Positions 10,252 through 18,431 of a stretch of 64,000 bases of DNA are shown here, in pieces. Made by a program: the position numbers and the translations under genes. The notes beneath the pieces were generated by a model. That model made no database searches. It saw only the letters and a program-made list of their open reading frames with translations, and was not told where the DNA came from. Source of the stretch: Chitinophaga ginsengisoli (GTDB taxonomy: Bacteria > Bacteroidota > Bacteroidia > Chitinophagales > Chitinophagaceae); assembly GCF_003014595.1 (NCBI RefSeq), contig NZ_PYGK01000013.1:62001-126000 (forward strand), read 5' to 3'. Positions within the stretch are counted from its first letter, which is position 1. Every line of letters begins with the position of its first letter.

Positions 10252-11883
10252 ATGAAACGTTACTATATAAAGAGCATGTGGGCTATTGCAGCAGCAGTAT
10301 TGCTGGGAGCCAGTGCCTGTACCAAGAACTTTGAAGTATATAACCAGGATAACACCGGCATTACACCGGACGATCTGAAAGGAGATTTTAACGACATCGG
10401 CGCTTTCCTCACAAGGGCACAGCGTTCCATCATCAATTTTTCCGATGGTGGAGATCCTAACTCTTACCAGTTACAACAAAATCTGAATGCTGACTGCTAT
10501 TCAGGCTATTTTATGTCGCCTAACCCATTCAACGGCGGACAAAACAACCTGTCTTACTCCCTAATAAACGGATGGAATGGTGAGCCTTTCAAAGTAGGTT
10601 ACCTGAACGTCATGGCTTCTGTAAACAGGCTGCGCAGAAATGGTGTTGATACTGCTTACCCTGCAGTATGGGCAGTAGCCCAGATATTGCAGGTAACCGG
10701 TATGAGCCGTGTTACTGATATCTACGGGCCGATTCCTTACAGCCAGGTAGGTACCAGCAAAAGTGCTATTCCGTACGACAGTCAGGAGGATGTTTACAAA
10801 CGTTTCTTCCTGGAACTGGATAGTGCAAGCAACAACCTACGTGCCCAGATCAACGGTAGCTTAAAGCCATTACCTTTCTCCTTTGCCAGATTCGATCTGG
10901 TATATGACGGAGATTCCACCAAATGGCTGCAATATGCCAATAGCCTCCGCTTACGCCTGGCTATGCATATTGTGAAGGTTGCACCGGCACTGGCACAGCA
11001 ACAGGCTGAAAAAGCCCTGGACCCTGCCAATGGAGGTGTAATCACCAGCAATACAGGTAACATGAAGGTAAAGGTGCTGGGCGCCGGCTTCAGTAATCCG
11101 CTCGTGTTTATAGCACAGAACTGGCTGGATATCCGCATCGGTGCTTCCATTCAGGCTTATATGAGCGGTTACAACGATCCGCGCATCGGTAAATATTTTG
11201 ACAAATCCACCGATACCACTTTCCCATCCCGGTATCAGGGCATCCGCATAGGTTCCATCAATGGTAATGTGTCCAAGGGAGACTACACCGGATATTCTTC
11301 TCTGAACCTGACGAACGGTACACCTTCCTTCTCTATCACCACTCCTGTGCAGATCATGACCGCAGCAGAAGTATACTTCCTGAGAGCAGAAGCAGCGCTG
11401 CGTAACTGGGCAAATGCAGGTGGTGATGTAGAGACGCTCTACAACAAGGGGATCACTACCTCTATGGAACAATGGGGCGCAATTCCTGGCGCTTATCTTA
11501 CTGACAATACCAGCACCCCTGCCGGTTTTACAGATCCGAAGAACGCTGCGAACAATGCGCCTTCTCCATCTGCCATCACCATCAAATGGGATGATGCCGC
11601 CACTCCTGCTGCAAAAATGGAACGTCTCATTACACAGAAATGGATCGCTATGTTCCCTGAAGGACAGGAAGCGTGGACAGAATTCCGCCGTACCGGTTAT
11701 CCTAAACTCTTCCCTGTAGTGAACAACTTCAGCGGTGGTGTGATCAGCAGTGCTGTCCAGATCAGGCGTTTACCTTTCCCACAGAATGAGTATAACACTA
11801 ATGGCGCGGAAGTAAGCAAGGCCATCTCCTTGCTGAAAGGTCCCGACAATGGAGCGACGAGATTATGGTGGGATGTACAATAA
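10252..11883 (+). CDS. SusD-like outer-membrane lipoprotein
   Basis: Surface lipoprotein that caps the SusC barrel and binds the substrate. Starts 26 bases after susC ends. Signal peptide with lipobox LLGASAC, followed by TKNFEVYNQDNTG, typical of the second SusD-like Pfam subgroup rather than classic RagB. TPR-like helices are expected through the N-terminal half. It closes with a W-rich tail (RLWWDVQ). No enzyme follows, so this pair may take up something other than a polysaccharide, such as a peptide or small glycoconjugate; that is inference. Confidence 0.92.
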   Translation: MKRYYIKSMWAIAAAVLLGASACTKNFEVYNQDNTGITPDDLKGDFNDIGAFLTRAQRSIINFSDGGDPNSYQLQQNLNADCYSGYFMSPNPFNGGQNNLSYSLINGWNGEPFKVGYLNVMASVNRLRRNGVDTAYPAVWAVAQILQVTGMSRVTDIYGPIPYSQVGTSKSAIPYDSQEDVYKRFFLELDSASNNLRAQINGSLKPLPFSFARFDLVYDGDSTKWLQYANSLRLRLAMHIVKVAPALAQQQAEKALDPANGGVITSNTGNMKVKVLGAGFSNPLVFIAQNWLDIRIGASIQAYMSGYNDPRIGKYFDKSTDTTFPSRYQGIRIGSINGNVSKGDYTGYSSLNLTNGTPSFSITTPVQIMTAAEVYFLRAEAALRNWANAGGDVETLYNKGITTSMEQWGAIPGAYLTDNTSTPAGFTDPKNAANNAPSPSAITIKWDDAATPAAKMERLITQKWIAMFPEGQEAWTEFRRTGYPKLFPVVNNFSGGVISSAVQIRRLPFPQNEYNTNGAEVSKAISLLKGPDNGATRLWWDVQ

Positions 11884-11985
11884 TACTGATTGTTAAGACT
11901 GTCAATATTGTGAATGTATTAGTTATAAATGGAAACCAACAGTTGAGTATTAAGAATTACTGACTGGGCTAAAGAGTGAAGAATA

Positions 11986-12017
11986 GCAGCCGTCTCAATT
12001 CATTTTGAGGCGGCTGC
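11986..12017 (+). terminator. Terminator after susC/susD operon
   Basis: 13-bp stem with one G-T pair (11986-11998 with 12005-12017), six-base loop, followed by TTTATTA. About 100 bases after the susD stop. Confidence 0.8.
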
Positions 12018-12040
12018 TTTATTATACAGGTACACAAATG

Positions 12041-12070
12041 AAAAAGGCCCCCTTTCCAGGAGGCCTTTTT
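12041..12070 (-). terminator. Bidirectional terminator between convergent operons
   Basis: AAAAAGGCC at 12041-12049 pairs with GGCCTTTTT at 12062-12070, with extra pairing inside. Symmetrical A and T runs let it work for the leftward beta-glucan operon (stop at 12088) and back up the rightward one. Confidence 0.8.
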
Positions 12071-12087
12071 CATATATAATGGTTAAC

Positions 12088-13545
12088 CTATTCTATGATC
12101 AGTGTTGCGATAGAATGTGGTAAACTGCTTACAGTCGCAGCTTCACCTTTAATCCACAATTTGTAAGGGATCTCTTTACCAGACATGTTCAACACCACCA
12201 CGGCAAGCTTACCATCTTTATTAATGAAAGCGGTTGTTTGCAGGTCTGTTCTGTTAGAAGAAGCGATTACACGTTTTGCACCCGGACGGATGAATTTAGA
12301 GAAATGTCCCAGGTAATAATAAGCATTAGTGTAGATCAACTCTCCCGTTTTTGTATCAGCATGTACCGGTGCAAAGCAGAAGTTACCAACGTGGTTAGGC
12401 CCACCATTTTCATCCAGCAGGATGTTCCAGTCTGTCCATGCAACAGTACCATTATTGAAGTCATTCACCATAGAATGACCATAACGCTCACCGATAAACC
12501 ATTCATTGATACGCTCGCGTTTGAAAGATTCGATACATCCTTCTGTGAAGATCAGGTTCTTATCGGGGAATGTTTCTGCCACCCGACGTACGTTGTCAAA
12601 CATCATGGAACTGCCGGTCCAGGTTTCATACCAGTGGTAACCGATACCCCATACATATTTTGCAGCAGCAGGGTCTTCCAGGATGGTGCTGGCGCGCTGA
12701 TACACCTGGTCGCGGTTATGATCCCAGGCGATCAGTTTCTTAGAAGCCATTCCCTGTTTTTGCAAGGTAGGCCCCAGGTAACGTTTGATGAAATCTCTTT
12801 CCTCTTCGGCGGTATAGTTGCACGACTCCCATTTCTGTTTTGCCATCGGTTCATTCTGTACAGAAAGCCCCCATATAGGAATACCCAGTGACTCATACGT
12901 TTTGATAAACTTCACAAAGAAGTTAGCCCACGACTGGTAGTACTGTGGTAACAGCTTACCGCCATGCAGCACATCGTTGTTATCCTTCATCCAGCCCGGA
13001 GGGCTCCATGGGCTTACATATAATGGTAGTTTACCACCTGCAGCGCTGATAGCTGCTTTAATGAAGGGGATGCGGTATTGCATATCATGTTCTACGCTGA
13101 ATGTTCTCAGCAGGCTATCATTCTCCTTTACATAGCTATAGGTATCACTGGAGAAATCGCAGCTCTGTATATTAGTTCTGGCCAGTGTATAACCGATACC
13201 ATTCACCGGATCATAATAGGCTTTCATGAGTTCTGCCCTTTTCTGATTGGGCAATTTAGCCCATGTTTCAGCAGCAGCATCTGTCAATGCACCACCAATT
13301 CCCATGAATGTCTGGAAACGTTTTGCAGGATCTACGAAGATGCACACCTCTGTTTCCAGTGGCTGTTTCGCAGGTGCAAAAGACAAGGTGCCTGTTTCCG
13401 TCAACCGCAGTTTGGTATTTTCTGCAGTGGTATACACCGTAATACCTTTGCGTGTAGTGGAATCCTTTCTGTTAGTCAGGGCTTCGCTCTTCGCGTAGCC
13501 GGTGTAAGCCACCAGTAACAGCCCTATCAATGCGAACTTTCTCAT
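12088..13545 (-). CDS. GH30 glycosidase, secreted (beta-glucan locus)
   Basis: Clan A (beta/alpha)8 glycosidase of family 30, which includes beta-1,6-glucanases and glucosylceramidase-like beta-glucosidases. Cleavable signal peptide (MRKFALIGLL... ending GYAKS) without lipobox cysteine, so probably periplasmic. The acid/base Glu232 lies in SVQNEP and the nucleophile Glu335 in LIFTEG; the substrate-site motif SPWSPPGWMK is also present. Last gene of the operon, 21 bases after the second GH30 gene. Only family-level similarity to its neighbour is apparent, so the two probably act at different steps: this one on oligosaccharides inside, the other at the surface. Confidence 0.92.
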   Translation of the reverse strand: MRKFALIGLLLVAYTGYAKSEALTNRKDSTTRKGITVYTTAENTKLRLTETGTLSFAPAKQPLETEVCIFVDPAKRFQTFMGIGGALTDAAAETWAKLPNQKRAELMKAYYDPVNGIGYTLARTNIQSCDFSSDTYSYVKENDSLLRTFSVEHDMQYRIPFIKAAISAAGGKLPLYVSPWSPPGWMKDNNDVLHGGKLLPQYYQSWANFFVKFIKTYESLGIPIWGLSVQNEPMAKQKWESCNYTAEEERDFIKRYLGPTLQKQGMASKKLIAWDHNRDQVYQRASTILEDPAAAKYVWGIGYHWYETWTGSSMMFDNVRRVAETFPDKNLIFTEGCIESFKRERINEWFIGERYGHSMVNDFNNGTVAWTDWNILLDENGGPNHVGNFCFAPVHADTKTGELIYTNAYYYLGHFSKFIRPGAKRVIASSNRTDLQTTAFINKDGKLAVVVLNMSGKEIPYKLWIKGEAATVSSLPHSIATLIIE

Positions 13546-13566
13546 GTATAAATATGCTATTAGCGT

Positions 13567-15024
13567 TTACCAGATATATGTAGCTACCGCACCAGTGGTC
13601 AGGGTACTGGTCACTACTTTTCCTTTGTATTCGATATTGAATGTCTGTGGCGTGGTCCCATTATTTACGACGATCAGCACTTTTTTACCATCAGGGGTTT
13701 TAAACGCCACATTGTCTAACCCGTCTGGAATGTTGGAAGCGACCCTCACCGAACCCGGACGTACAAATTTTGAGGCATGGCCGATGATATAATACGCAAC
13801 GTTACGAATTACGCCGGAACCAATTGTCAATGCACCCAGGCAGGTACTACAACCACCGTCTGTATGCGGACCATAGTTAGGATCAGCAGCCAGGTTCCAT
13901 TCCAGTACATTACGACACCAGTTGCGGGTAGCGCCAATGATCAGGGTACTGACATGCCACTTCAGGTCATTTCCGAAGTTGCCGGGGCCACCTACCCATT
14001 GTTCTGTGAAATAAAGGTTCTTTTCAGGGTAAGCGTCGTGCAGCTGCGTCAGGGCGGTGATGCTGCCACCATACAGATGAAAGGCCGAACCATCTACATA
14101 AGGATAAGCAGCTGCATCGCTCAGGATAGCGGCAGGATACTCAGGCTTGTCTGCATTATGGTCGTATACGATGATCTTTGTGGTAAGACCAGCTGCTTTA
14201 AAAGCGGGCCCCAGGTGATTCTTTACGAAGTCAGCCTGTTCAGTGGCCTGCATGACCATACTGGGGTTGTTACCACCGTGCAGAGGTTCATTCTGGGGTG
14301 TAATGGCATCAATCGTGATACCTTCTGCTTTCATCGCCTGAATATATTTTACAAAATATAAGGCATAGGCAGCATAGTATTCAGGTTTGAGGCTACCGCC
14401 TTTGGATGCATTGTTTGTTTTCATCCAGGAAGGTGCTGACCAGGGTGATCCCAGGATCTTAATATTGGGCGCCAGGGCCACTATTTTCTTCAGTACAGGC
14501 AGGAGGTCTTTCTTTTCCATGTCAAGGCTGAACTTCGTCATATTGACATCTGTTTCTCCTGCGGAAAGATCATTATAGGTGAAAGGCGCCGCACTCAGGT
14601 CAGAAGCGCCAATGCTCACGCGCAGATAGCTCACGCCGATATGCGTACTATCTGTCAGGAACAGTTCTTTCAGCAATGCATCCTGTACATCGGCAGAAAG
14701 AGAATTGATCAGCGTAGCGCTGCCACCTGTCAGGCAATAACCAAAACCATCTATCGTCTGATAAGCCTGTGCGTCATCTACCTTAATATCAGGATATATA
14801 TTGGTGGTGTCTTTAAAGAGCAGTTTTACGGGTTGTTTTTTTAAAAGCACTGTTTTATCTCCGGTCGTCAGCCACATATTTACATCTGTGGTATCTGACA
14901 TGGGTGGGTCAACAGTGGGGTCAGGAACTTCCCCCCCATTATTATTCTTGCAAGCTGCAAAGGCAATCAGGCCTGTCATCAGTAATAGGGCCAGGCTGAT
15001 CGATGTTTTATTACGGAATCTCAT
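13567..15024 (-). CDS. GH30 endo-beta-1,6-glucanase-like lipoprotein
   Basis: Family 30 enzyme with an N-terminal lipoprotein signal (IAFAAC, Cys25) and a short Gly/Asp/Pro-rich linker, as in surface-exposed Bacteroidota enzymes. Acid/base Glu246 in ITPQNEP, nucleophile Glu341 in LYFTEQW, and active-site strand motif SPWSAPSWMK. The FTEQW form and the presence of a GH16 partner resemble subfamily 3 (beta-1,6-glucanase), but I cannot place the subfamily without an alignment. Its start codon overlaps the stop of the GH16 gene by four bases (ATGA), so the two are translationally coupled. Confidence 0.92.
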   Translation of the reverse strand: MRFRNKTSISLALLLMTGLIAFAACKNNNGGEVPDPTVDPPMSDTTDVNMWLTTGDKTVLLKKQPVKLLFKDTTNIYPDIKVDDAQAYQTIDGFGYCLTGGSATLINSLSADVQDALLKELFLTDSTHIGVSYLRVSIGASDLSAAPFTYNDLSAGETDVNMTKFSLDMEKKDLLPVLKKIVALAPNIKILGSPWSAPSWMKTNNASKGGSLKPEYYAAYALYFVKYIQAMKAEGITIDAITPQNEPLHGGNNPSMVMQATEQADFVKNHLGPAFKAAGLTTKIIVYDHNADKPEYPAAILSDAAAYPYVDGSAFHLYGGSITALTQLHDAYPEKNLYFTEQWVGGPGNFGNDLKWHVSTLIIGATRNWCRNVLEWNLAADPNYGPHTDGGCSTCLGALTIGSGVIRNVAYYIIGHASKFVRPGSVRVASNIPDGLDNVAFKTPDGKKVLIVVNNGTTPQTFNIEYKGKVVTSTLTTGAVATYIW

Positions 15025-15878
15025 TTTTCAATCATTTTATACACTCTTACATAATCCACATCCATTGATACCGGATAAATGGACTCATCCATACCCTGTG
15101 CACCGCCCCAATCACCACCGACAGCAAGATTCAGCAGGAGATGGAATTTCTTATCGAAAGGCCACACTTTATACCCTTTTCCTTCATTAATAAACTCAAA
15201 GATGAGCTGATCGTCGATATAACCACGCAGGGCATAAGGCGTCCAGTCCATTCTGTACACATGGTATTCGGTACTGGCGTTCTGTATTTTCTTAACGCTT
15301 GTTTTCTGTGTGTTTATTCTGAAATAATACGCTTCTGTATGTGCGCTGATATGGATCACATCCTGATCATAGCCCACATGCTCCATAATGTCAATCTCTC
15401 CTGATTTCGGCCAGTCTCCATAAGCCCAATCAGTAGGCAGCATCCAGATGGCAGGCCAGGTACCTTTACCGGCAGGCAGTTTTGCTTTGATCTCAAAGCG
15501 GCCATACAAGAAGTCACCCTTTCCTTTTGTTACCAGTCGTGCGGAAGTATAGTTACGGTTTTCCTTCACTTCTTTCCTGGCCGTGATGGTCAGTTTGCCG
15601 TTGGCGACCGCTGCATTGTCGGCGCTGTTGGTATAATATTCCAGCTCGTTGTTGCCCCATCCCCCACCACCGATATCGTATCCCCATTTGGTATTGTCGG
15701 GCAGCCCGGTATTATCAAATTCATCTGCCCATACCGGGGTTGTTTCAAACGCCCAGTGTTTGTCTACAGGCCCCTGTGGACTTACAGGATTTGTCGTAGT
15801 ATCGTTGTCTCCTTTTCCTGAGCAGGAAAGGATATTGAAGCCCAGCAGCAGGAAAGGAAGGTATTTCAGTGTTTTCAT
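15021..15878 (-). CDS. GH16 laminarinase-like endo-beta-1,3-glucanase lipoprotein
   Basis: Beta-jelly-roll endoglucanase of family 16, most like subfamily 3 laminarinases. Lipoprotein signal with Cys19 in NILSCS. Catalytic motif GEIDIMEHVG supplies nucleophile Glu161, Asp163 and acid/base Glu166; an N-terminal WADEF and the GGGWGNNELEYYT stretch are typical of laminarinases. About 285 residues, a single catalytic domain with no extra binding module. It sits in the operon between the glycan-binding lipoprotein and the two GH30 enzymes, so it probably cuts the beta-1,3 backbone at the cell surface. Confidence 0.95.
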   Translation of the reverse strand: MKTLKYLPFLLLGFNILSCSGKGDNDTTTNPVSPQGPVDKHWAFETTPVWADEFDNTGLPDNTKWGYDIGGGGWGNNELEYYTNSADNAAVANGKLTITARKEVKENRNYTSARLVTKGKGDFLYGRFEIKAKLPAGKGTWPAIWMLPTDWAYGDWPKSGEIDIMEHVGYDQDVIHISAHTEAYYFRINTQKTSVKKIQNASTEYHVYRMDWTPYALRGYIDDQLIFEFINEGKGYKVWPFDKKFHLLLNLAVGGDWGGAQGMDESIYPVSMDVDYVRVYKMIEK

Positions 15879-15901
15879 ACGCGCGCTTTTATAGATAAAA
15901 A

Positions 15902-15964
15902 ATTAGGAATTGGGACCAGGAACCAAGCGTGGACACACCCTATTCCCGATCCGCAATTCCTAAT
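15902..15964 (-). repeat. Intra-operon inverted repeat
   Basis: ATTAGGAATTG at 15902-15912 is perfectly inverted as CAATTCCTAAT at 15954-15964, around a 41-base loop, in the 98-base gap between the GH16 and glycan-binding genes. It could form a hairpin in the transcript that tunes expression of enzymes relative to binding proteins, or be an interspersed repeat. Function unknown. Confidence 0.6.
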
Positions 15965-15976
15965 CCAAAATTAGTG

Positions 15977-16834
15977 CTATTTCTCTTCCAGGAATTTCAC
16001 ATCGTCGAAGTTGATACCGCCGGCGCCTAGTGTACCACCAGAGCTACCCGCTTTGATCACAATGTAAATGTCTCCTGCCTTAGTAAACGTCATAATACCA
16101 TTTTTATCTTTACCGGAACCGTCACAACCAATCTTGGCAAGATCGTTGTCAAACGCTACGGCGCCGCAGCCAGACCAGGTGTTCAGCGAAATAAATTTGT
16201 TTCCGCTATAGTCGGAACCCTGTTTAGGTACGGCGGCATCTATATACACCTCAAACCAGGAATTGGTCGCACCACTACCCTGTACGTGTCCTGAGAAAAC
16301 GTAGGATTTACCTGTCTTTACAGTTACCTTCTGATAGATAGCACCATTGCTGTTGCCGGTATTGCTGAATACCATTTTTCCATTCTCTATTTTGATACCT
16401 GTCTGTGTACCTCCGGTGTTCAACACTGTCCAGAATTGTTCACTACCCGCTTCCATATTACCACCTTGCAGGATGTCCTGTGTTTCGGCATTCTGGGCGA
16501 TGGTGATTTCCTTCGCTGTTTTTGCATATCCACCACTGGTGAATACGGTAAACTGGATCTTATATTTTCCAGCCTGGAAAAAGCTCAGGGTATCCGTTTC
16601 CCGTTTGGATTTATGTCCTGCGTCGTCAGTCCATTCAAAGAGGAAACCTCCTTGTGTTGTATTTTTCACAACGATCTTATTCGGATTGCCATTCAGTGGT
16701 TCAGCCGTGAAAGACGCCGTAGGCAAAGGTCCCAGTCCTTTGTCAGATGATTCCGGAGTACAGCCGGATGCCGCACCAGCCAGTAGAGCGGCCATTGAGA
16801 TAGTACGTGTATGTTTTATAAACTGAAAGTTCAT
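15977..16834 (-). CDS. PKD-domain surface glycan-binding lipoprotein (SGBP-like)
   Basis: Non-catalytic lipoprotein: lipobox AASGC at about residues 22-25, a PKD/Ig-like fold at about 38-110 (ASFTAEPLNGNPNKI... FEWTDDAGH), then a beta-sandwich with the look of a carbohydrate-binding module at about 120-285 (ILQGGNMEAG, SGHVQGSG, INFDDVKF). Position directly after susD is where surface glycan-binding proteins are encoded in laminarin-type loci. Binding of beta-glucan is inferred from context; no conserved ligand residues can be named from sequence alone. Confidence 0.8.
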   Translation of the reverse strand: MNFQFIKHTRTISMAALLAGAASGCTPESSDKGLGPLPTASFTAEPLNGNPNKIVVKNTTQGGFLFEWTDDAGHKSKRETDTLSFFQAGKYKIQFTVFTSGGYAKTAKEITIAQNAETQDILQGGNMEAGSEQFWTVLNTGGTQTGIKIENGKMVFSNTGNSNGAIYQKVTVKTGKSYVFSGHVQGSGATNSWFEVYIDAAVPKQGSDYSGNKFISLNTWSGCGAVAFDNDLAKIGCDGSGKDKNGIMTFTKAGDIYIVIKAGSSGGTLGAGGINFDDVKFLEEK

Positions 16835-16872
16835 TTGTGCTGTTTGTTAGATCATGAATGCTGTTAATACGC

Positions 16873-18411
16873 TTATTTCCACTCAGGATTTTGCTGGAGT
16901 TTTGTATTCTCCAGTTCCAGTAACGGAATAGGCAGTACTTCGTGTTTGCCTGTTTTGAAACCGCGGTCACCCAGGGCAGCTGCAGCTCTGCCGGTACGTA
17001 CCAGGTCAAACCAGCGGTGACCTTCACCAGCCAGCTCAAGGCGTCTTTCTTTGAAGATATTATCATCAGTTGCCTCGATAGGATTGAGGCCTACGCGTGC
17101 ACGTACAGCGTTTAATAACTCATACGCACGTGAACCTGCACCACCGCTCTGACCGGATTTAACCAGCGCTTCTGCTTCCATCAGGTAAGTATCTGCCAGA
17201 CGGATCTCATACAGGTTCTGCGGGAAATTCAGTTCCATATTACCAGGACCGGTAGATTTATCACTGACTTTCGCGGCGAATTTATTCAGGAACCAACCGG
17301 TATCATCATGTCCGGGAGAATAGCTTGCAATTCCGTTTGCCTTCAGACTATCCATATTTAAAACGGTAGCGTTATAACGCGGATCGAAGTGAATAGCATC
17401 AAACAGGCTCTTGGTTACTACCAGGAAGCTCCAGCCAGATACCATCTGTGGTGCTTCAGGTTTTATAGCAGTATAACCTCTCGGTCCTACCATGATGTTC
17501 AGCACATTACCTTCAGTACAGCCTACACACCCCCAGGCACCGCCCGATTTGGAGCTATATGCTGCTTCAAATATTGATTCACTATTGAATTTATTGGCGT
17601 TGAATTTCCACAGGTCAGCGTAGTTGGCCAGCAACTTATAACCATATTTTGGGCTTGTCTGTCCGGGTGTACCGTTCACCTCTGCCAGTTCTGCAGCAGC
17701 TTCCGCCCATTTCTGCTGGTAGAGGTATACTTTACCCAATAGTGCATGTGCAGCACCTCTTGTGGCGCGTCCACCAAGAGAATCTACCGGCACCTGATCA
17801 GGGAAGTTAGGCTCTGCAATAGCATCCTTGATATCCTGAATGATCAGGTTGTATACATCAGCAGGAGGCGACTGTACCACATTGTACATTTCTGAAGCAG
17901 ATACGGATGTGGTCAGCAAGGGAATATTTCTGAATAAACGTACCAGGTCGAAATAGAAGAATGCGCGGAGGAATTTACATTCCGCAACAAAACGTTTCTT
18001 CAGGTTGTCATCCATCGGCACATTAGGCAGCTTGCCTAACAACGTGTTTGCACGGAAAATGCCAGCATAACCTTTTTTCCATAGCTCTTCCTGAGGGCCC
18101 TGATCGGGAGCGAGGGTATACTTTGAAAATACCTGGAAGGCCGTTACATCACTCGCGCCACCACCACCGGCCAGATGGTCATCGGAACCGGCATCCATAG
18201 CACCTACTTTAGTGACATAACCACCACCCTGCCAGCCTACTACATCATATACCGCTACCAGGCCATTAAAGGCTTCTGTTGCATTACGGTAATAGTTGGC
18301 TTCGAGGTCAGTACCTATGGGTTGTATTTCGAGAAATTTATCGCTACAGCCGGCGGTCAGGTTTAATCCGATGGCCATGGCTATTATATATGGAATTTGT
18401 CTTGTTTTCAT
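16873..18411 (-). CDS. SusD/RagB-family lipoprotein (beta-glucan locus)
   Basis: Surface lipoprotein partner of the SusC at 18432. Lipobox NLTAGC at about residue 22, followed by SDKFLEIQPIGT, the classic RagB start. The helical TPR-type scaffold and the typical C-terminal block (FKERRLELAGEGHRWFDLVRTGRA) are present; it ends with NPEWK. Length of 512 residues is normal. Starts 20 bases after the susC stop, so the two are co-transcribed. Confidence 0.95.
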   Translation of the reverse strand: MKTRQIPYIIAMAIGLNLTAGCSDKFLEIQPIGTDLEANYYRNATEAFNGLVAVYDVVGWQGGGYVTKVGAMDAGSDDHLAGGGGASDVTAFQVFSKYTLAPDQGPQEELWKKGYAGIFRANTLLGKLPNVPMDDNLKKRFVAECKFLRAFFYFDLVRLFRNIPLLTTSVSASEMYNVVQSPPADVYNLIIQDIKDAIAEPNFPDQVPVDSLGGRATRGAAHALLGKVYLYQQKWAEAAAELAEVNGTPGQTSPKYGYKLLANYADLWKFNANKFNSESIFEAAYSSKSGGAWGCVGCTEGNVLNIMVGPRGYTAIKPEAPQMVSGWSFLVVTKSLFDAIHFDPRYNATVLNMDSLKANGIASYSPGHDDTGWFLNKFAAKVSDKSTGPGNMELNFPQNLYEIRLADTYLMEAEALVKSGQSGGAGSRAYELLNAVRARVGLNPIEATDDNIFKERRLELAGEGHRWFDLVRTGRAAAALGDRGFKTGKHEVLPIPLLELENTKLQQNPEWK

Positions 18412-18431
18412 CTTGTTATCAGCTTTAAAAA

